Shown here piece by piece: positions 1-8,170 of a DNA stretch of 64,000 nucleotides (position 1 is the first letter of the stretch; every line of letters starts with the position of its first letter). Position numbers and translations under genes: made by a program. The stretch lies in NCBI GenBank assembly GCA_023390335.1, contig JAEWCZ010000080.1, forward strand, positions 1-64,000, in the 5' to 3' direction. The DNA comes from Bacillota bacterium (lineage in GTDB: Bacteria; Bacillota; Clostridia; Acetivibrionales; DSM-1351). Under the pieces are notes generated by a model. It had not been told where the DNA came from. It was given only the letters and a program-made list of their open reading frames with translations, and made no database searches.

Positions 1-346
1 GAGTGCAGCCACCAACACAGGTACCCGGAGTGCAGCCACCAACACAGGTTACCAGAGTGCAGCCACCAACACAGGTACCCGGAGTGCAGCCACCAACACA
101 GGTTACCAGAGTGCAGCCAACGTAGAAGGACATGAAAGTGTTGCATGTGCTCTCGGTATAGAGAGTAAAGCAAAAGGTGCATTAGGATGTTGGCTGGTTA
201 TAGCTGAATGGGAATATAACAGAAACGACTATGAGTGGCACAGGAAGGACGTCAAATGTGTATTGGTCGATGGAGAATTAGTAAAGGCTGACACATGGTA
301 CACCCTTAAAGATAGCAATTTTGTTGAAGTAATAGAAGAAAAATAA
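1..346 (+). CDS. Phage protein with 9-residue tandem repeats, C-terminal part
   Basis: The frame is open from the window edge (codons start at base 2) to a TAA at 344-346, so only the C-terminal ~114 residues are visible. The first 36 residues are four tandem 9-residue units of the form SAATNTGTR / SAATNTGYQ, followed by a partial fifth unit. A non-repetitive tail rich in W, Y and charged residues follows. Alanine/asparagine/threonine/glycine repeats of this kind occur in clostridial phage proteins of unknown function and may form a repetitive beta structure (inference). It lies upstream of the phage replication genes. The N terminus and true length cannot be seen. Confidence 0.6.
   Translation, partial: SAATNTGTRSAATNTGYQSAATNTGTRSAATNTGYQSAANVEGHESVACALGIESKAKGALGCWLVIAEWEYNRNDYEWHRKDVKCVLVDGELVKADTWYTLKDSNFVEVIEEK
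2..109 (+). repeat. 27-bp tandem repeat, in-frame, alternating as a 54-bp unit
   Basis: Four in-frame 27-bp copies start at 2, 29, 56 and 83. Each begins AGTGCAGCCACCAACACAGG. Copies 1 and 3 end TACCCGG and copies 2 and 4 end TTACCAG, so the real period is 54 bp. A truncated fifth copy starts at 110. Near-identity at third codon positions suggests recent expansion. The array runs off the window edge. Confidence 0.9.
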
Positions 347-370
347 TTTACATAAAAGGAGAGATTACGA

Positions 371-772
371 ATGGAAATTACAGTAAACGTAAATGTAAAG
401 GCACCCGAAGTGGTAGAAGCTATTACTGCCTTAGCAGTGGCAATGGGAAGTACCAGAAGTGTAGTTACAGAATTGGGAAAAGAGGCAGGAGCCAAGCAAA
501 TAACAAATAAAGGGGACAAGCCAAAGGAGCAAAACACTAAACCACCTAAAGAGACTAAGGAAGAAAACAAAAACGAAGAACAGCCAAAAGCCGAGGAAGA
601 AGGTCAGTCTGAGGAGGAAATTACACTAGAACAAGTAAGAGCCAAATTAGCCGAATTAACCCGTGCGGGCAAGCCAATTAAACAACTAATCACGAAGTTT
701 GGGGCCTCTAAGCTTTCAGAGATACCCGCTGAAAAGTATGCTGAAGTATTGAAAGAAGCGGAGGGGTTATAA
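371..772 (+). CDS. Hypothetical phage early protein, charged linker
   Basis: A 133-residue protein preceded by AAAGGAGAG at 355-363. Residues about 1-35 look like a small ordered domain. About 45-85 form a highly charged low-complexity stretch of K, E, P and N. The C terminus (VRAKLAELTRAGKPIKQLIT onward) looks helical and may bind a partner or nucleic acid (inference). Its stop codon overlaps the ATG of the DUF2800 gene by one base, so the two are translationally coupled. No family recognised with confidence. Confidence 0.7.
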   Translation: MEITVNVNVKAPEVVEAITALAVAMGSTRSVVTELGKEAGAKQITNKGDKPKEQNTKPPKETKEENKNEEQPKAEEEGQSEEEITLEQVRAKLAELTRAGKPIKQLITKFGASKLSEIPAEKYAEVLKEAEGL

Positions 773-1965
773 TGGGTAACACTCAAAGAGCCCATGCAAT
801 ACTCTCAGCTTCCGGTTCAAAACGTTGGCTTAGTTGCCCACCAAGTGCAAAGCTTGAAGAACAATTCCCAGAAAGTACAAGCGAATTCGCAGAAGAAGGT
901 ACATACGCTCACAGCTTTGCAGATTTAAAGCTTAGAGGATACATAACTACGGAACTCAAGCCAAGTGTCTATAAAAAGAAATTGTCAGAGATTAAAAAAG
1001 ATCCTTTTTATAGTCAAAGCCTGGACGATTACATAGAACAATATGTCAACATAGTGGGTGAGAAATACCTTACCACAAAAAAGAATAGTTCAGATTCTTT
1101 CGTAATGCTCGAGCAGAAGCTTGATTTTTCAGAATGGGTTCCTGATGGATTTGGAACTGGAGATGTAATTTTAATTTCTCCGGGGATTCTTGAAATTGTG
1201 GACCTTAAATATGGACAAGGTGTCCCTGTATCCGCTGAAGGAAATACCCAAATGCGACTATATGCCCTTGGTGCACTTAATCAATATGGTATGCTGTATG
1301 ACTTCGATAAAATCAGAATGACTATTGTTCAGCCAAGGCTTGACAGTGTTTCTGAGGATGAAATAACAGTTCAGGAACTACTTGACTGGGGTGAAAATTT
1401 TGTGAAGCCTTTAGCACAAATGGCAATCGCAGGTGAAGGAGAATACAAGTCAGGTGACCACTGTCAATTTTGTAGGGCAAAAGCAGTATGCAGGACGAGG
1501 GCCGAGGCTAATCTGGAAATGGCAAGATATGAGTTTCAAGACCCTAATATCCTATCTATTGCAGATGTAGCTGAAATATTGTTAAAAGCCGAAGAACTTC
1601 AAAAGTGGGCAAAAGATGTTCAAAACTATGCATTGGATCAGGCTGAGAACCACGGAGTTAAATTCCCTGGTTGGAAATTGGTTGAGGGCAGAAGTAACAG
1701 AAAATATACAGACGAGGAGGCAGTGGCTAAAAAGCTTAAGGAAGAAGGCTACTCGTCAGAGGTTATATTCCAACCTCAAAAGATATGGGGTATTAGCGAA
1801 ATGGAGAAAAAGATTGGTAAGAGGCTTTTCTCTGACTATTTAACTAAGTTTATTGTTAAACCGGCGGGTAAAGCAACTCTTGTTCTGGAGAGTGATAAAC
1901 GTCCGGAGATATCCTCCGTGGCGTCAGCAGTAAAAGACTTCGAAGAGAGTGATTTATTAAACTAA
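772..1965 (+). CDS. DUF2800 family phage protein, PD-(D/E)XK/Cas4-like nuclease
   Basis: The 397-residue product matches the DUF2800 phage family, which resembles RecB/Cas4-type exonucleases. N-terminal RAHAILSASGSKRWLSCPPS is the usual opening of this family (ASGSxRWLxCPPS). The central GTGDVILISPGILEIVDLKYG holds the probable metal-binding D and the D-x-K catalytic pair. The CxFCRAKAVCR motif near residue 235, with upstream cysteines, suggests an iron-sulfur or zinc site. It sits with DUF2815, DNA polymerase and VapE genes, the usual replication/recombination neighbourhood. Nuclease activity is inferred from the family. Confidence 0.85.
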   Translation: MGNTQRAHAILSASGSKRWLSCPPSAKLEEQFPESTSEFAEEGTYAHSFADLKLRGYITTELKPSVYKKKLSEIKKDPFYSQSLDDYIEQYVNIVGEKYLTTKKNSSDSFVMLEQKLDFSEWVPDGFGTGDVILISPGILEIVDLKYGQGVPVSAEGNTQMRLYALGALNQYGMLYDFDKIRMTIVQPRLDSVSEDEITVQELLDWGENFVKPLAQMAIAGEGEYKSGDHCQFCRAKAVCRTRAEANLEMARYEFQDPNILSIADVAEILLKAEELQKWAKDVQNYALDQAENHGVKFPGWKLVEGRSNRKYTDEEAVAKKLKEEGYSSEVIFQPQKIWGISEMEKKIGKRLFSDYLTKFIVKPAGKATLVLESDKRPEISSVASAVKDFEESDLLN

Positions 1966-1980
1966 GGAGGGTATTTGAAT

Positions 1981-2196
1981 ATGGGTAGACGCAAGGCCTT
2001 GAAAAATCTTCTAAAATTTGAAGATCCCATTTCAGGAAAAACCATTCGAATTGATCCTAAACTGATAGATAGAATTACTAAGAACGTTCAGATATCAGAT
2101 ATGCGGGTAAAAGACGAGAGGTTGGTTATTAAATATACCTCTAATAATGTAATCGGAGAAGTGGAACTCAAAGATTTAACATATTTTTATTATTAA
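1981..2196 (+). CDS. Small hypothetical phage protein
   Basis: About 71 residues, starting MGRRKALKNLLKFEDP. A TTG at 1975 in the same frame would add two residues. AAGGAGG at 1964-1970 is 10 bases from the ATG and only 4 from the TTG, so the ATG is preferred. The protein is basic at the N terminus and alternates charged and hydrophobic residues in a likely small beta fold. It lies between the DUF2800 and DUF2815 genes. Function unknown. Confidence 0.65.
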   Translation: MGRRKALKNLLKFEDPISGKTIRIDPKLIDRITKNVQISDMRVKDERLVIKYTSNNVIGEVELKDLTYFYY

Positions 2197-2212
2197 AAAG
2201 GAGACGATAACT

Positions 2213-2782
2213 ATGGCAACTACAAATACGGATACAAAGGTAATAACAGGAAAGGTAAGACTATCATATGCACATCTTTTTACACCGGCTGCGATTGACG
2301 ACAGCCAGGACCCCAAATATAGCGTATGTTTATTAATCCCGAAGTCAGATAAGGAGACAGTAAAAAAGGTTAAGGCAGCAATTGAAGCTGCTAAACAGGC
2401 AGGGGCAGATAAGATTAAGAATAAAGCTGGAAAAATTCCAGCAGATATAAAGATACCATTACGTGATGGTGATGAGGAAAGAGCCGAAGATAATCCAGAG
2501 TATGCAGGACACTATTTCATTAATGCTTCCAGTAAGCAAAAGCCCGGCATAATTGACAGGTATAAAAATGAAATAACAGATTCTACAGAAGTATACAGTG
2601 GATGCTATGCAAGAGCTAGTGTTAACTTCTATGCATTTAATACCGCTGGTAATAAGGGTATAGCATGTGGACTCAATAACATTCAGAAAATTGCTGATGG
2701 GGATTATTTGGGAGGAAGGTCAAGAGCTGAGGACGATTTTGACGAGATAGAGGATGGCGAGGACGACGATCTGCTTGACTAA
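2213..2782 (+). CDS. DUF2815 family phage protein, ssDNA-binding-protein-like
   Basis: A 189-residue protein with the layout of DUF2815, a phage family widely treated as a single-stranded-DNA-binding replication protein. The N-terminal TGKVRLSYAHLFTPA segment is typical. The last ~20 residues are almost all acidic (DDFDEIEDGEDDDLLD), like the acidic tails by which SSB proteins recruit partners. AAAGGAGACG precedes the start. Its place between the DUF2800 protein and DNA polymerase fits a replication role. Binding itself is inferred. Confidence 0.8.
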   Translation: MATTNTDTKVITGKVRLSYAHLFTPAAIDDSQDPKYSVCLLIPKSDKETVKKVKAAIEAAKQAGADKIKNKAGKIPADIKIPLRDGDEERAEDNPEYAGHYFINASSKQKPGIIDRYKNEITDSTEVYSGCYARASVNFYAFNTAGNKGIACGLNNIQKIADGDYLGGRSRAEDDFDEIEDGEDDDLLD

Positions 2783-2788
2783 TGAAAT

Positions 2789-2820
2789 AAGGCGGGGATT
2801 CACAAGAGTCCCCTTTTGTT
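2789..2820 (+). terminator. Possible intrinsic terminator after DUF2815 gene
   Basis: GGGGA at 2794-2798 can pair with TCCCC at 2809-2813 and is followed by TTTTGTTT. The stem is short (5 bp plus flanking AAGG/CTTTT pairing), so termination may be partial. Confidence 0.5.
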
Positions 2821-2885
2821 TCTCATTTTAAGTCTATTATAAACAAATTGCATAGCCTAAAAGGCGGAAAGTTGAGGAAAATTTT

Positions 2886-3284
2886 ATGAAAAGAGTTATT
2901 ACACTTTTAATGGTTGCTGTGATTATTATTGGGTTGCTTGTGTTAACAGGGTGTACAGAAGCAGATAGAGTGTCACAGAATTTGTCACAAGAAGCAGACA
3001 ATTTTAACGTAGTTAGGCAGTTAACAGTTATAAATTGCATACAAGGGGATGTCTTGTTTCAAATGACAGGCAAGTTTTCTATTACTGCAGACACTGCTGA
3101 CAAACAGCTGGAAGTAGTTGTTGAAGATTCTGACGGGAGATATCAAAAACATTTCATCGGATTAAGTGACAATGTTACATATGTCGTTGAACAGAAAAAC
3201 TTTAAAAATGTTGATAAATATAAATACACTTTGAATTACAATCCTAAAATGTGGATTCCTGTAGGAGTTAAAAACATTGATTAA
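2886..3284 (+). CDS. Phage beta-sandwich lipoprotein
   Basis: 132 residues with a classic lipoprotein signal: basic MKR, a long hydrophobic run, then the lipobox LTGC with Cys at 23. The mature part is a short beta-rich domain (VVRQLTVINCIQGDVLFQMTG, then YTLNYNPKMWIPV at the C terminus) matching small beta-sandwich lipoproteins found next to phage DNA polymerases. Its role is unknown; a membrane-linked function such as altering surface or superinfection is a guess. AAAGTTGAGGA precedes the start. Confidence 0.7.
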   Translation: MKRVITLLMVAVIIIGLLVLTGCTEADRVSQNLSQEADNFNVVRQLTVINCIQGDVLFQMTGKFSITADTADKQLEVVVEDSDGRYQKHFIGLSDNVTYVVEQKNFKNVDKYKYTLNYNPKMWIPVGVKNID

Positions 3285-3323
3285 TTGATGATTTGAATAT
3301 AACCCGAAATAGGGGGATACAGA

Positions 3324-5282
3324 ATGGAAAAAATACTATCAATAGATATCGAGACCTACAGCAGTGTAGACCTTATAAAATGTGGGGTATACCGGTATGT
3401 TGAAGCTCCAGACTTTGAAATACTTCTCTTTGCATATGCATACGATGATGAACCTATAACTGTTATCGACTTGGCAGATTTTGAAGAGATTCCAGAACAA
3501 GTGATGAAAGACCTTACAGACCCATCAGTAATAAAGGCAGCATATAACGCTAACTTTGAACGGACTTGTATAGCTAAATACTACAACAAACCAATGACTC
3601 CTGAACAATGGAGATGTACGTCAGTTCACGCTTTAACTTTAGGGCTACCCGGCAACCTTGACGGCGTTGCAAAAGTCCTTGGGCTTGATGCACAGAAAGA
3701 TACGTCTGGTAAAAACCTTATAAAATACTTCTCAGTTCCCTGTAAGCCAACAAAAGTAAATGGCGGCAGAACTCGTAATTTACCACACCATGCACCGGAT
3801 AAATGGGGACAGTTCAAGGAATATAACAAACAGGATGTTGTTGTTGAAAGGGCAATAAGAAAGGAAATCGAAAAGTACCCTGTTCCAGAACATGAGTGGA
3901 AGCTCTGGGCCTTGGATCAGAAAATCAACGACGCTGGTGTAAGACTTGATCCGGTATTAGTCCAACAGGCTTTAAAGTGTGATTTACAGTATGCAACAAG
4001 ACTTGAAGCGGAGGCAAAGGAACTGACAGGCCTTGATAACCCGAATAGTACTACTCAATTAACAGGGTGGCTTAAAGGACAAGGGTTGACTGTAGATAAT
4101 GGGCTTGGCAAAGATTATATACCTGGGTTAATAGAACAGGCTAAGGGTGATGAGGCAGTAACCAGAATGTTGGAGCTCCGGAAAGAAATGTCCAAAACTA
4201 GCACTAAGAAGTATGAGGCTATGGAACGGGCAATGTGTTCAGACGATAGGGCAAGAGGATTATTACAATTCTGTGGTGCTAATCGTACATGGCGCTGGGC
4301 GGGAAGATTAATTCAGGTGCAGAACCTTCCACAGAACAAAATTCCTGATTTGGGAGTAGCCCGAGAGTTGTTACATAATGGTGACTTTGAAGTAATAGAA
4401 CTTCTTTTTAATAGCCCGCCGTTTGTACTATCACAGCTTATTAGGACGGCTTTCATTCCTTCTGATGGTTGCCGGTTTATAGTGTCGGACTTCTCTGCCA
4501 TCGAGGCCAGAGTAATAGCTTGGTTAGCAGGAGAGTCGTGGAGACTTAAGGTATTCCAAAGCCACGGCAAGATATATGAGGCTTCTGCATCTCAAATGTT
4601 CCATGTACCAATAGAAGAAATCACAAAGGGAAATCCACTAAGACAAAAAGGAAAAATAGCAGAACTTGCACTTGGATATGGTGGCAGTGTTGGAGCTCTG
4701 GAGGCAATGGGAGCACTTAAAATGGGGCTTGATGCAGACGAACTTCCAGACCTTGTCACAGCCTGGCGTAACTCAAACCCTAAGATAGTTAAGTTATGGT
4801 GGGATGTTGATAAAGCTGCTATGAAAGCTGTACAGGAACACAGACCCGTTAAAATTCAATACGGCATTACCTTCTCATATAAAGATGGATACTTATTCAT
4901 TAAACTACCATCAGGTCGAAAACTGGCTTATGTAAAACCCAAAATAAAAGATGGTAAATTCGGACGTCCAGCACTTACATATGAGGGGATGGACCAGATA
5001 AAAAAGACTTGGGAACGTATAGACACCTATGGCCCCAAACTGGTTGAAAATATTGTACAGGCTATAGCGAGGGATTGTTTGGCGATTAATATGCTGAGAC
5101 TTGACAATGCTGGCTATGACATAAGAATGCATGTACATGACGAGGTAATCCTTGATGTACCAATAACTAATATTGATGCACTGAATAAAGTAAATGAAAT
5201 AATGGGGCAGCCGATAGAATGGGCTCCGGGGTTACCTCTCAGGGCAGACGGATACGAAACTGAATTTTATAAAAAAGATTAA
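3324..5282 (+). CDS. Phage family A DNA polymerase with 3'-5' exonuclease
   Basis: 652 residues. The N-terminal exonuclease domain opens with ExoI motif SIDIET (D8, E10). The C-terminal half is a Pol I-type polymerase: motif A DFSAIEARV from D389, a motif B helix around RQKGKIAELALGYGG, and motif C HDEV with D606. It lacks a 5'-nuclease domain, as is normal for this phage clade. It should replicate the phage genome with the VapE protein, SSB-like protein and helicases nearby. AGGGGG precedes the ATG. All catalytic motifs appear intact. Confidence 0.95.
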   Translation: MEKILSIDIETYSSVDLIKCGVYRYVEAPDFEILLFAYAYDDEPITVIDLADFEEIPEQVMKDLTDPSVIKAAYNANFERTCIAKYYNKPMTPEQWRCTSVHALTLGLPGNLDGVAKVLGLDAQKDTSGKNLIKYFSVPCKPTKVNGGRTRNLPHHAPDKWGQFKEYNKQDVVVERAIRKEIEKYPVPEHEWKLWALDQKINDAGVRLDPVLVQQALKCDLQYATRLEAEAKELTGLDNPNSTTQLTGWLKGQGLTVDNGLGKDYIPGLIEQAKGDEAVTRMLELRKEMSKTSTKKYEAMERAMCSDDRARGLLQFCGANRTWRWAGRLIQVQNLPQNKIPDLGVARELLHNGDFEVIELLFNSPPFVLSQLIRTAFIPSDGCRFIVSDFSAIEARVIAWLAGESWRLKVFQSHGKIYEASASQMFHVPIEEITKGNPLRQKGKIAELALGYGGSVGALEAMGALKMGLDADELPDLVTAWRNSNPKIVKLWWDVDKAAMKAVQEHRPVKIQYGITFSYKDGYLFIKLPSGRKLAYVKPKIKDGKFGRPALTYEGMDQIKKTWERIDTYGPKLVENIVQAIARDCLAINMLRLDNAGYDIRMHVHDEVILDVPITNIDALNKVNEIMGQPIEWAPGLPLRADGYETEFYKKD

Positions 5283-5295
5283 GGGAGTTGATTTT

Positions 5296-5397
5296 ATGAC
5301 ATGTCCGTATGGAATTTGTGATGAGTGCCAAGGATTAGACGGTTGCGATTATTGCGATGATTTTATACCTGGTCTATTTAAAGAGGATGAATCCTAA
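5296..5397 (+). CDS. 33-residue cysteine-rich phage microprotein
   Basis: An ATG at 5296, behind AAGGGAG (5281-5287), opens a 33-codon frame ending in TAA at 5395-5397. The product has Cys at 3, 8, 11, 17 and 20, giving CxxC (8-11) and CxxC (17-20), a zinc-knuckle-like arrangement, then an acidic tail. It fits tightly between the polymerase stop (14 bp upstream) and the helicase. Translation is supported by the RBS and spacing only; metal binding is inferred. Confidence 0.55.
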   Translation: MTCPYGICDECQGLDGCDYCDDFIPGLFKEDES

Positions 5398-5439
5398 AAT
5401 TAAGTTTAATGGATTATCTTGACCAAACAAGGAGTAATT

Positions 5440-6822
5440 ATGGATTACAACAGTTTTTTACTTAAAAAGCGCTTTATATTAGAATCATCTGGATTCGATA
5501 TTAATAAACACGATTTAAATCTTATGCTTTATGAGTTCCAGTGCGATATAGTTAGATGCTCTCTGGCTAGAGGTAAAAGTGCTATATTTGCTGACTGTGG
5601 TCTTGGTAAAACCCCTATGCAGCTTGAGTGGGGTTGTCAGGTTCACGATTATACAGGTGGAAATGTCCTCCTTATGGCTCCCTTAGCTGTGGCAGAACAA
5701 ACTAAGAGGGAAGCTGAAAAGTTTAATATTCCAGTAACCGTATGCCGCAGTCAGTCAGATGTAAAGCCGGGTATTAACATTACAAATTATGAAATGCTGA
5801 ATCACTTTGTAGCAAATAAATTTGACGGTATTATTCTGGATGAATCCTCAATACTGAAGAACTACAATTCAAAAATGAGAAATCAAATTATAGAAAACTT
5901 TTCTCAAACTCCTTTCAGACTTGCATGTACAGCGACTCCCGCACCAAATGACTTTATGGAAATGGGGAATCACTGTCAATTTTTAGGAGTTATGAGCCGG
6001 GCAGAAATGCTTTCAATGTACTTCGTACATGACGGCGGCGATACCTCGAAATGGAGATTGAAAAGACATGCTGAAGACGTATTCTGGCAATGGATGGCTT
6101 CATGGTCTATTTTTCTCAGTAATCCTGCTGATCTTGGATATGATGGAACTAACTATATCCTGCCAGAGCTCATTATCCATGAGCACATAGTGGATGGGGA
6201 TAAACCAATTAGAGAATCACTTACACTTACGCAACGCAGACAGGCTAGAAAGGATAGTCTTGACCTAAGAGTTAAGAAAGCTGCTGAAATAGCCCAAAGT
6301 GTGGACGGGCAATGCCTAATATGGTGTGATTTGAATGCTGAATCTGAACTTCTTAAAAAGGCAATACCGGGAGCCGTTGAGGTAAAAGGTAGTGATTCAC
6401 CAGAACATAAGAAAAATGCAATGCTCGGTTTCTCCAAAGGTGAGGTGAAAGACCTTGTAACTAAGCCCTCTATTGCTGGCTTCGGTATGAACTGGCAGAC
6501 GTGCTCCGACATGATATTTGTCGGACTGTCAGATAGCTACGAACAGTACTATCAGGCTGTAAGACGTTGTTATCGTTTCGGGCAGAAAAAGCCTGTAAAT
6601 GTTCATATTGTAATAAGTGCAAAAGAGGGCTGTGTTAAGGAGAACATCGAGAGAAAGACAGTAGATGCTCTAAAGATGCAACGGGCTATGATAGAGTACA
6701 CCAAGGAAATTACAAAGAAAGAATTACAATCTACAAAGCGGATAACAACCCCATATAATCCGCAAATGAAAATAAAACTACCTCAATGGGAGGAGATGAT
6801 AAAAAGTGCAGCAAGTTTTTAA
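5440..6822 (+). CDS. Phage SNF2/DEAD-type helicase (first of two)
   Basis: A superfamily 2 ATPase of 460 residues. I chose the ATG at 5440 because AAGGAG (5429-5434) sits 5 bases before it; an in-frame TTG at 5419 has no RBS. Motif I GLGKT is at 54-58, motif II DESS from 134, motif III TATPAPND follows, and motif VI is in QAVRRCYRFGQ. It probably unwinds or remodels DNA during phage replication or recombination. The end overlaps the methyltransferase start by 17 bases. A second, different SNF2 helicase lies at 11079. Confidence 0.9.
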   Translation: MDYNSFLLKKRFILESSGFDINKHDLNLMLYEFQCDIVRCSLARGKSAIFADCGLGKTPMQLEWGCQVHDYTGGNVLLMAPLAVAEQTKREAEKFNIPVTVCRSQSDVKPGINITNYEMLNHFVANKFDGIILDESSILKNYNSKMRNQIIENFSQTPFRLACTATPAPNDFMEMGNHCQFLGVMSRAEMLSMYFVHDGGDTSKWRLKRHAEDVFWQWMASWSIFLSNPADLGYDGTNYILPELIIHEHIVDGDKPIRESLTLTQRRQARKDSLDLRVKKAAEIAQSVDGQCLIWCDLNAESELLKKAIPGAVEVKGSDSPEHKKNAMLGFSKGEVKDLVTKPSIAGFGMNWQTCSDMIFVGLSDSYEQYYQAVRRCYRFGQKKPVNVHIVISAKEGCVKENIERKTVDALKMQRAMIEYTKEITKKELQSTKRITTPYNPQMKIKLPQWEEMIKSAASF

Positions 6823-7723
6823 TCAGACAGTGACAGAAAGATGGGCTATGTATCATGGAGATTGCATTGAGGTTTTAAAAGGTATTCCGGATAATAGCAT
6901 TCATTACAGTATCTTTAGTCCTCCTTTTGCTTCACTTTATACATATAGCAATAGTGAGAGAGATATGGGGAACTGCAGGTCAGAGAATGAATTTTACCTG
7001 AATTTTGAGTTTTTAGTGGCTGAATTATATCGGGTGCTTATGCCTGGAAGGCTATTAAGTTTTCACTGTATGGATATCCCGGCTATGAAAGAAAGAGATG
7101 GATATATCGGGTTGAAAGATTTTCCTGGAGACCTTATTAGAATATTTCAGACAGGAAAATTTATATATCATTCAAAAGTAACTATCTGGAAAGATCCCTT
7201 AGTGGAGGCAACAAGAACAAAAGCACTGGGGCTATTGCACAAGCAGATTCAAAAAGATTCGGCACTCTGCCGCCAAGGATTACCCGACTACATTATAACA
7301 ATGAGAAAACCAGGTGATAACCCTGAACCTATAGCACATCCGGAGGGGTTTACAAGCTTTGCAGGTGAGAATGAGCCTAGCAAAGAAGATTCGGTTTACT
7401 CTCATCAAGTTTGGCGACGATACGCTTCACCTGTGTGGATGGACATAAAACAAAGTAATACATTAAACCGAAAACCCGCTCGGGACGATAAGGACGAACG
7501 GCATATTTGTCCTTTGCAACTTGACGTAATTGAACGGGCATTGCAGCTCTGGACTAACCCAAATGATATTGTACTAAGCCCGTTTGCGGGAATCGGAAGT
7601 GAGCCTTATAAAGCTGTTCAAATGGGGCGTAGAGCTGTTGGAATAGAGCTTAAAGATAGTTACTATACTCAGGCTGTTATTAATTGCAGAAGTCTGGAAC
7701 CAGAATATGATTTTTTAGACTAG
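6806..7723 (+). CDS. Phage orphan DNA methyltransferase (N4-cytosine/N6-adenine type)
   Basis: 305 residues from a GTG at 6806, with GGGAGGAG 10 bases upstream inside the helicase gene. The catalytic motif IV is SPPF (38-41), a form common in N4-cytosine methylases. The SAM-binding motif I, SPFAGIGS (258-265), comes after it, which is the beta-class order. No restriction endonuclease gene is adjacent, so it probably protects phage DNA from host restriction (inference). Target base and site cannot be told from sequence. Confidence 0.88.
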   Translation: MQQVFNQTVTERWAMYHGDCIEVLKGIPDNSIHYSIFSPPFASLYTYSNSERDMGNCRSENEFYLNFEFLVAELYRVLMPGRLLSFHCMDIPAMKERDGYIGLKDFPGDLIRIFQTGKFIYHSKVTIWKDPLVEATRTKALGLLHKQIQKDSALCRQGLPDYIITMRKPGDNPEPIAHPEGFTSFAGENEPSKEDSVYSHQVWRRYASPVWMDIKQSNTLNRKPARDDKDERHICPLQLDVIERALQLWTNPNDIVLSPFAGIGSEPYKAVQMGRRAVGIELKDSYYTQAVINCRSLEPEYDFLD

Positions 7724-7734
7724 GAGGGATTATT

Positions 7735-8151
7735 TTGAAATTTTACATAGCAAGTGGATTCGAAAATGCAAAAATTGTTAAGTCGGTTGCAACTGTCTTA
7801 AAGGCTTATGGAATGATGCATACTTTTGATTGGACAATATATGAGAATGTCAAAGATGCCGATGATGCCACAATATATAAAATCGCGGAGTGTGGACTGC
7901 AAGGGGTAAAGGAGGCAGATATTCTTGTAGTATTACTCCCTGGTGGTAGAGGTACACACGTTGAACTCGGTATAGCAAATTGTACGGGAAAGAAGGTTTT
8001 CCTGTGGGCAGAGTCAGAGGAGCTTTTCCTATTAGATGGCGCAGTTTGTCCCTTTTATTTAAACATAAATGTAGAAAGGATAGTTGGGGACAGGTTCAAA
8101 TTAATAGAGAGAATATTCCGTTATGAGGAAGAACAAAGGATAGGTCACTAA
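7735..8151 (+). CDS. Nucleoside 2-deoxyribosyltransferase-like phage protein
   Basis: 138 residues from a TTG at 7735, with AGGAGGGA at 7722-7729 giving good spacing. MKFYIASGFEN resembles the N-terminal strand of the deoxyribosyltransferase (DUF4406/NDT-like) fold, and EADILVVLLPGGRGTHVELGIA matches the conserved region that carries the catalytic Glu (HVELG) in that family. It could act in nucleotide salvage for phage DNA synthesis or only keep the fold. Activity is inferred. Confidence 0.7.
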   Translation: MKFYIASGFENAKIVKSVATVLKAYGMMHTFDWTIYENVKDADDATIYKIAECGLQGVKEADILVVLLPGGRGTHVELGIANCTGKKVFLWAESEELFLLDGAVCPFYLNINVERIVGDRFKLIERIFRYEEEQRIGH

Positions 8152-8170
8152 GGGTTAAGGGGTTGAAAGT

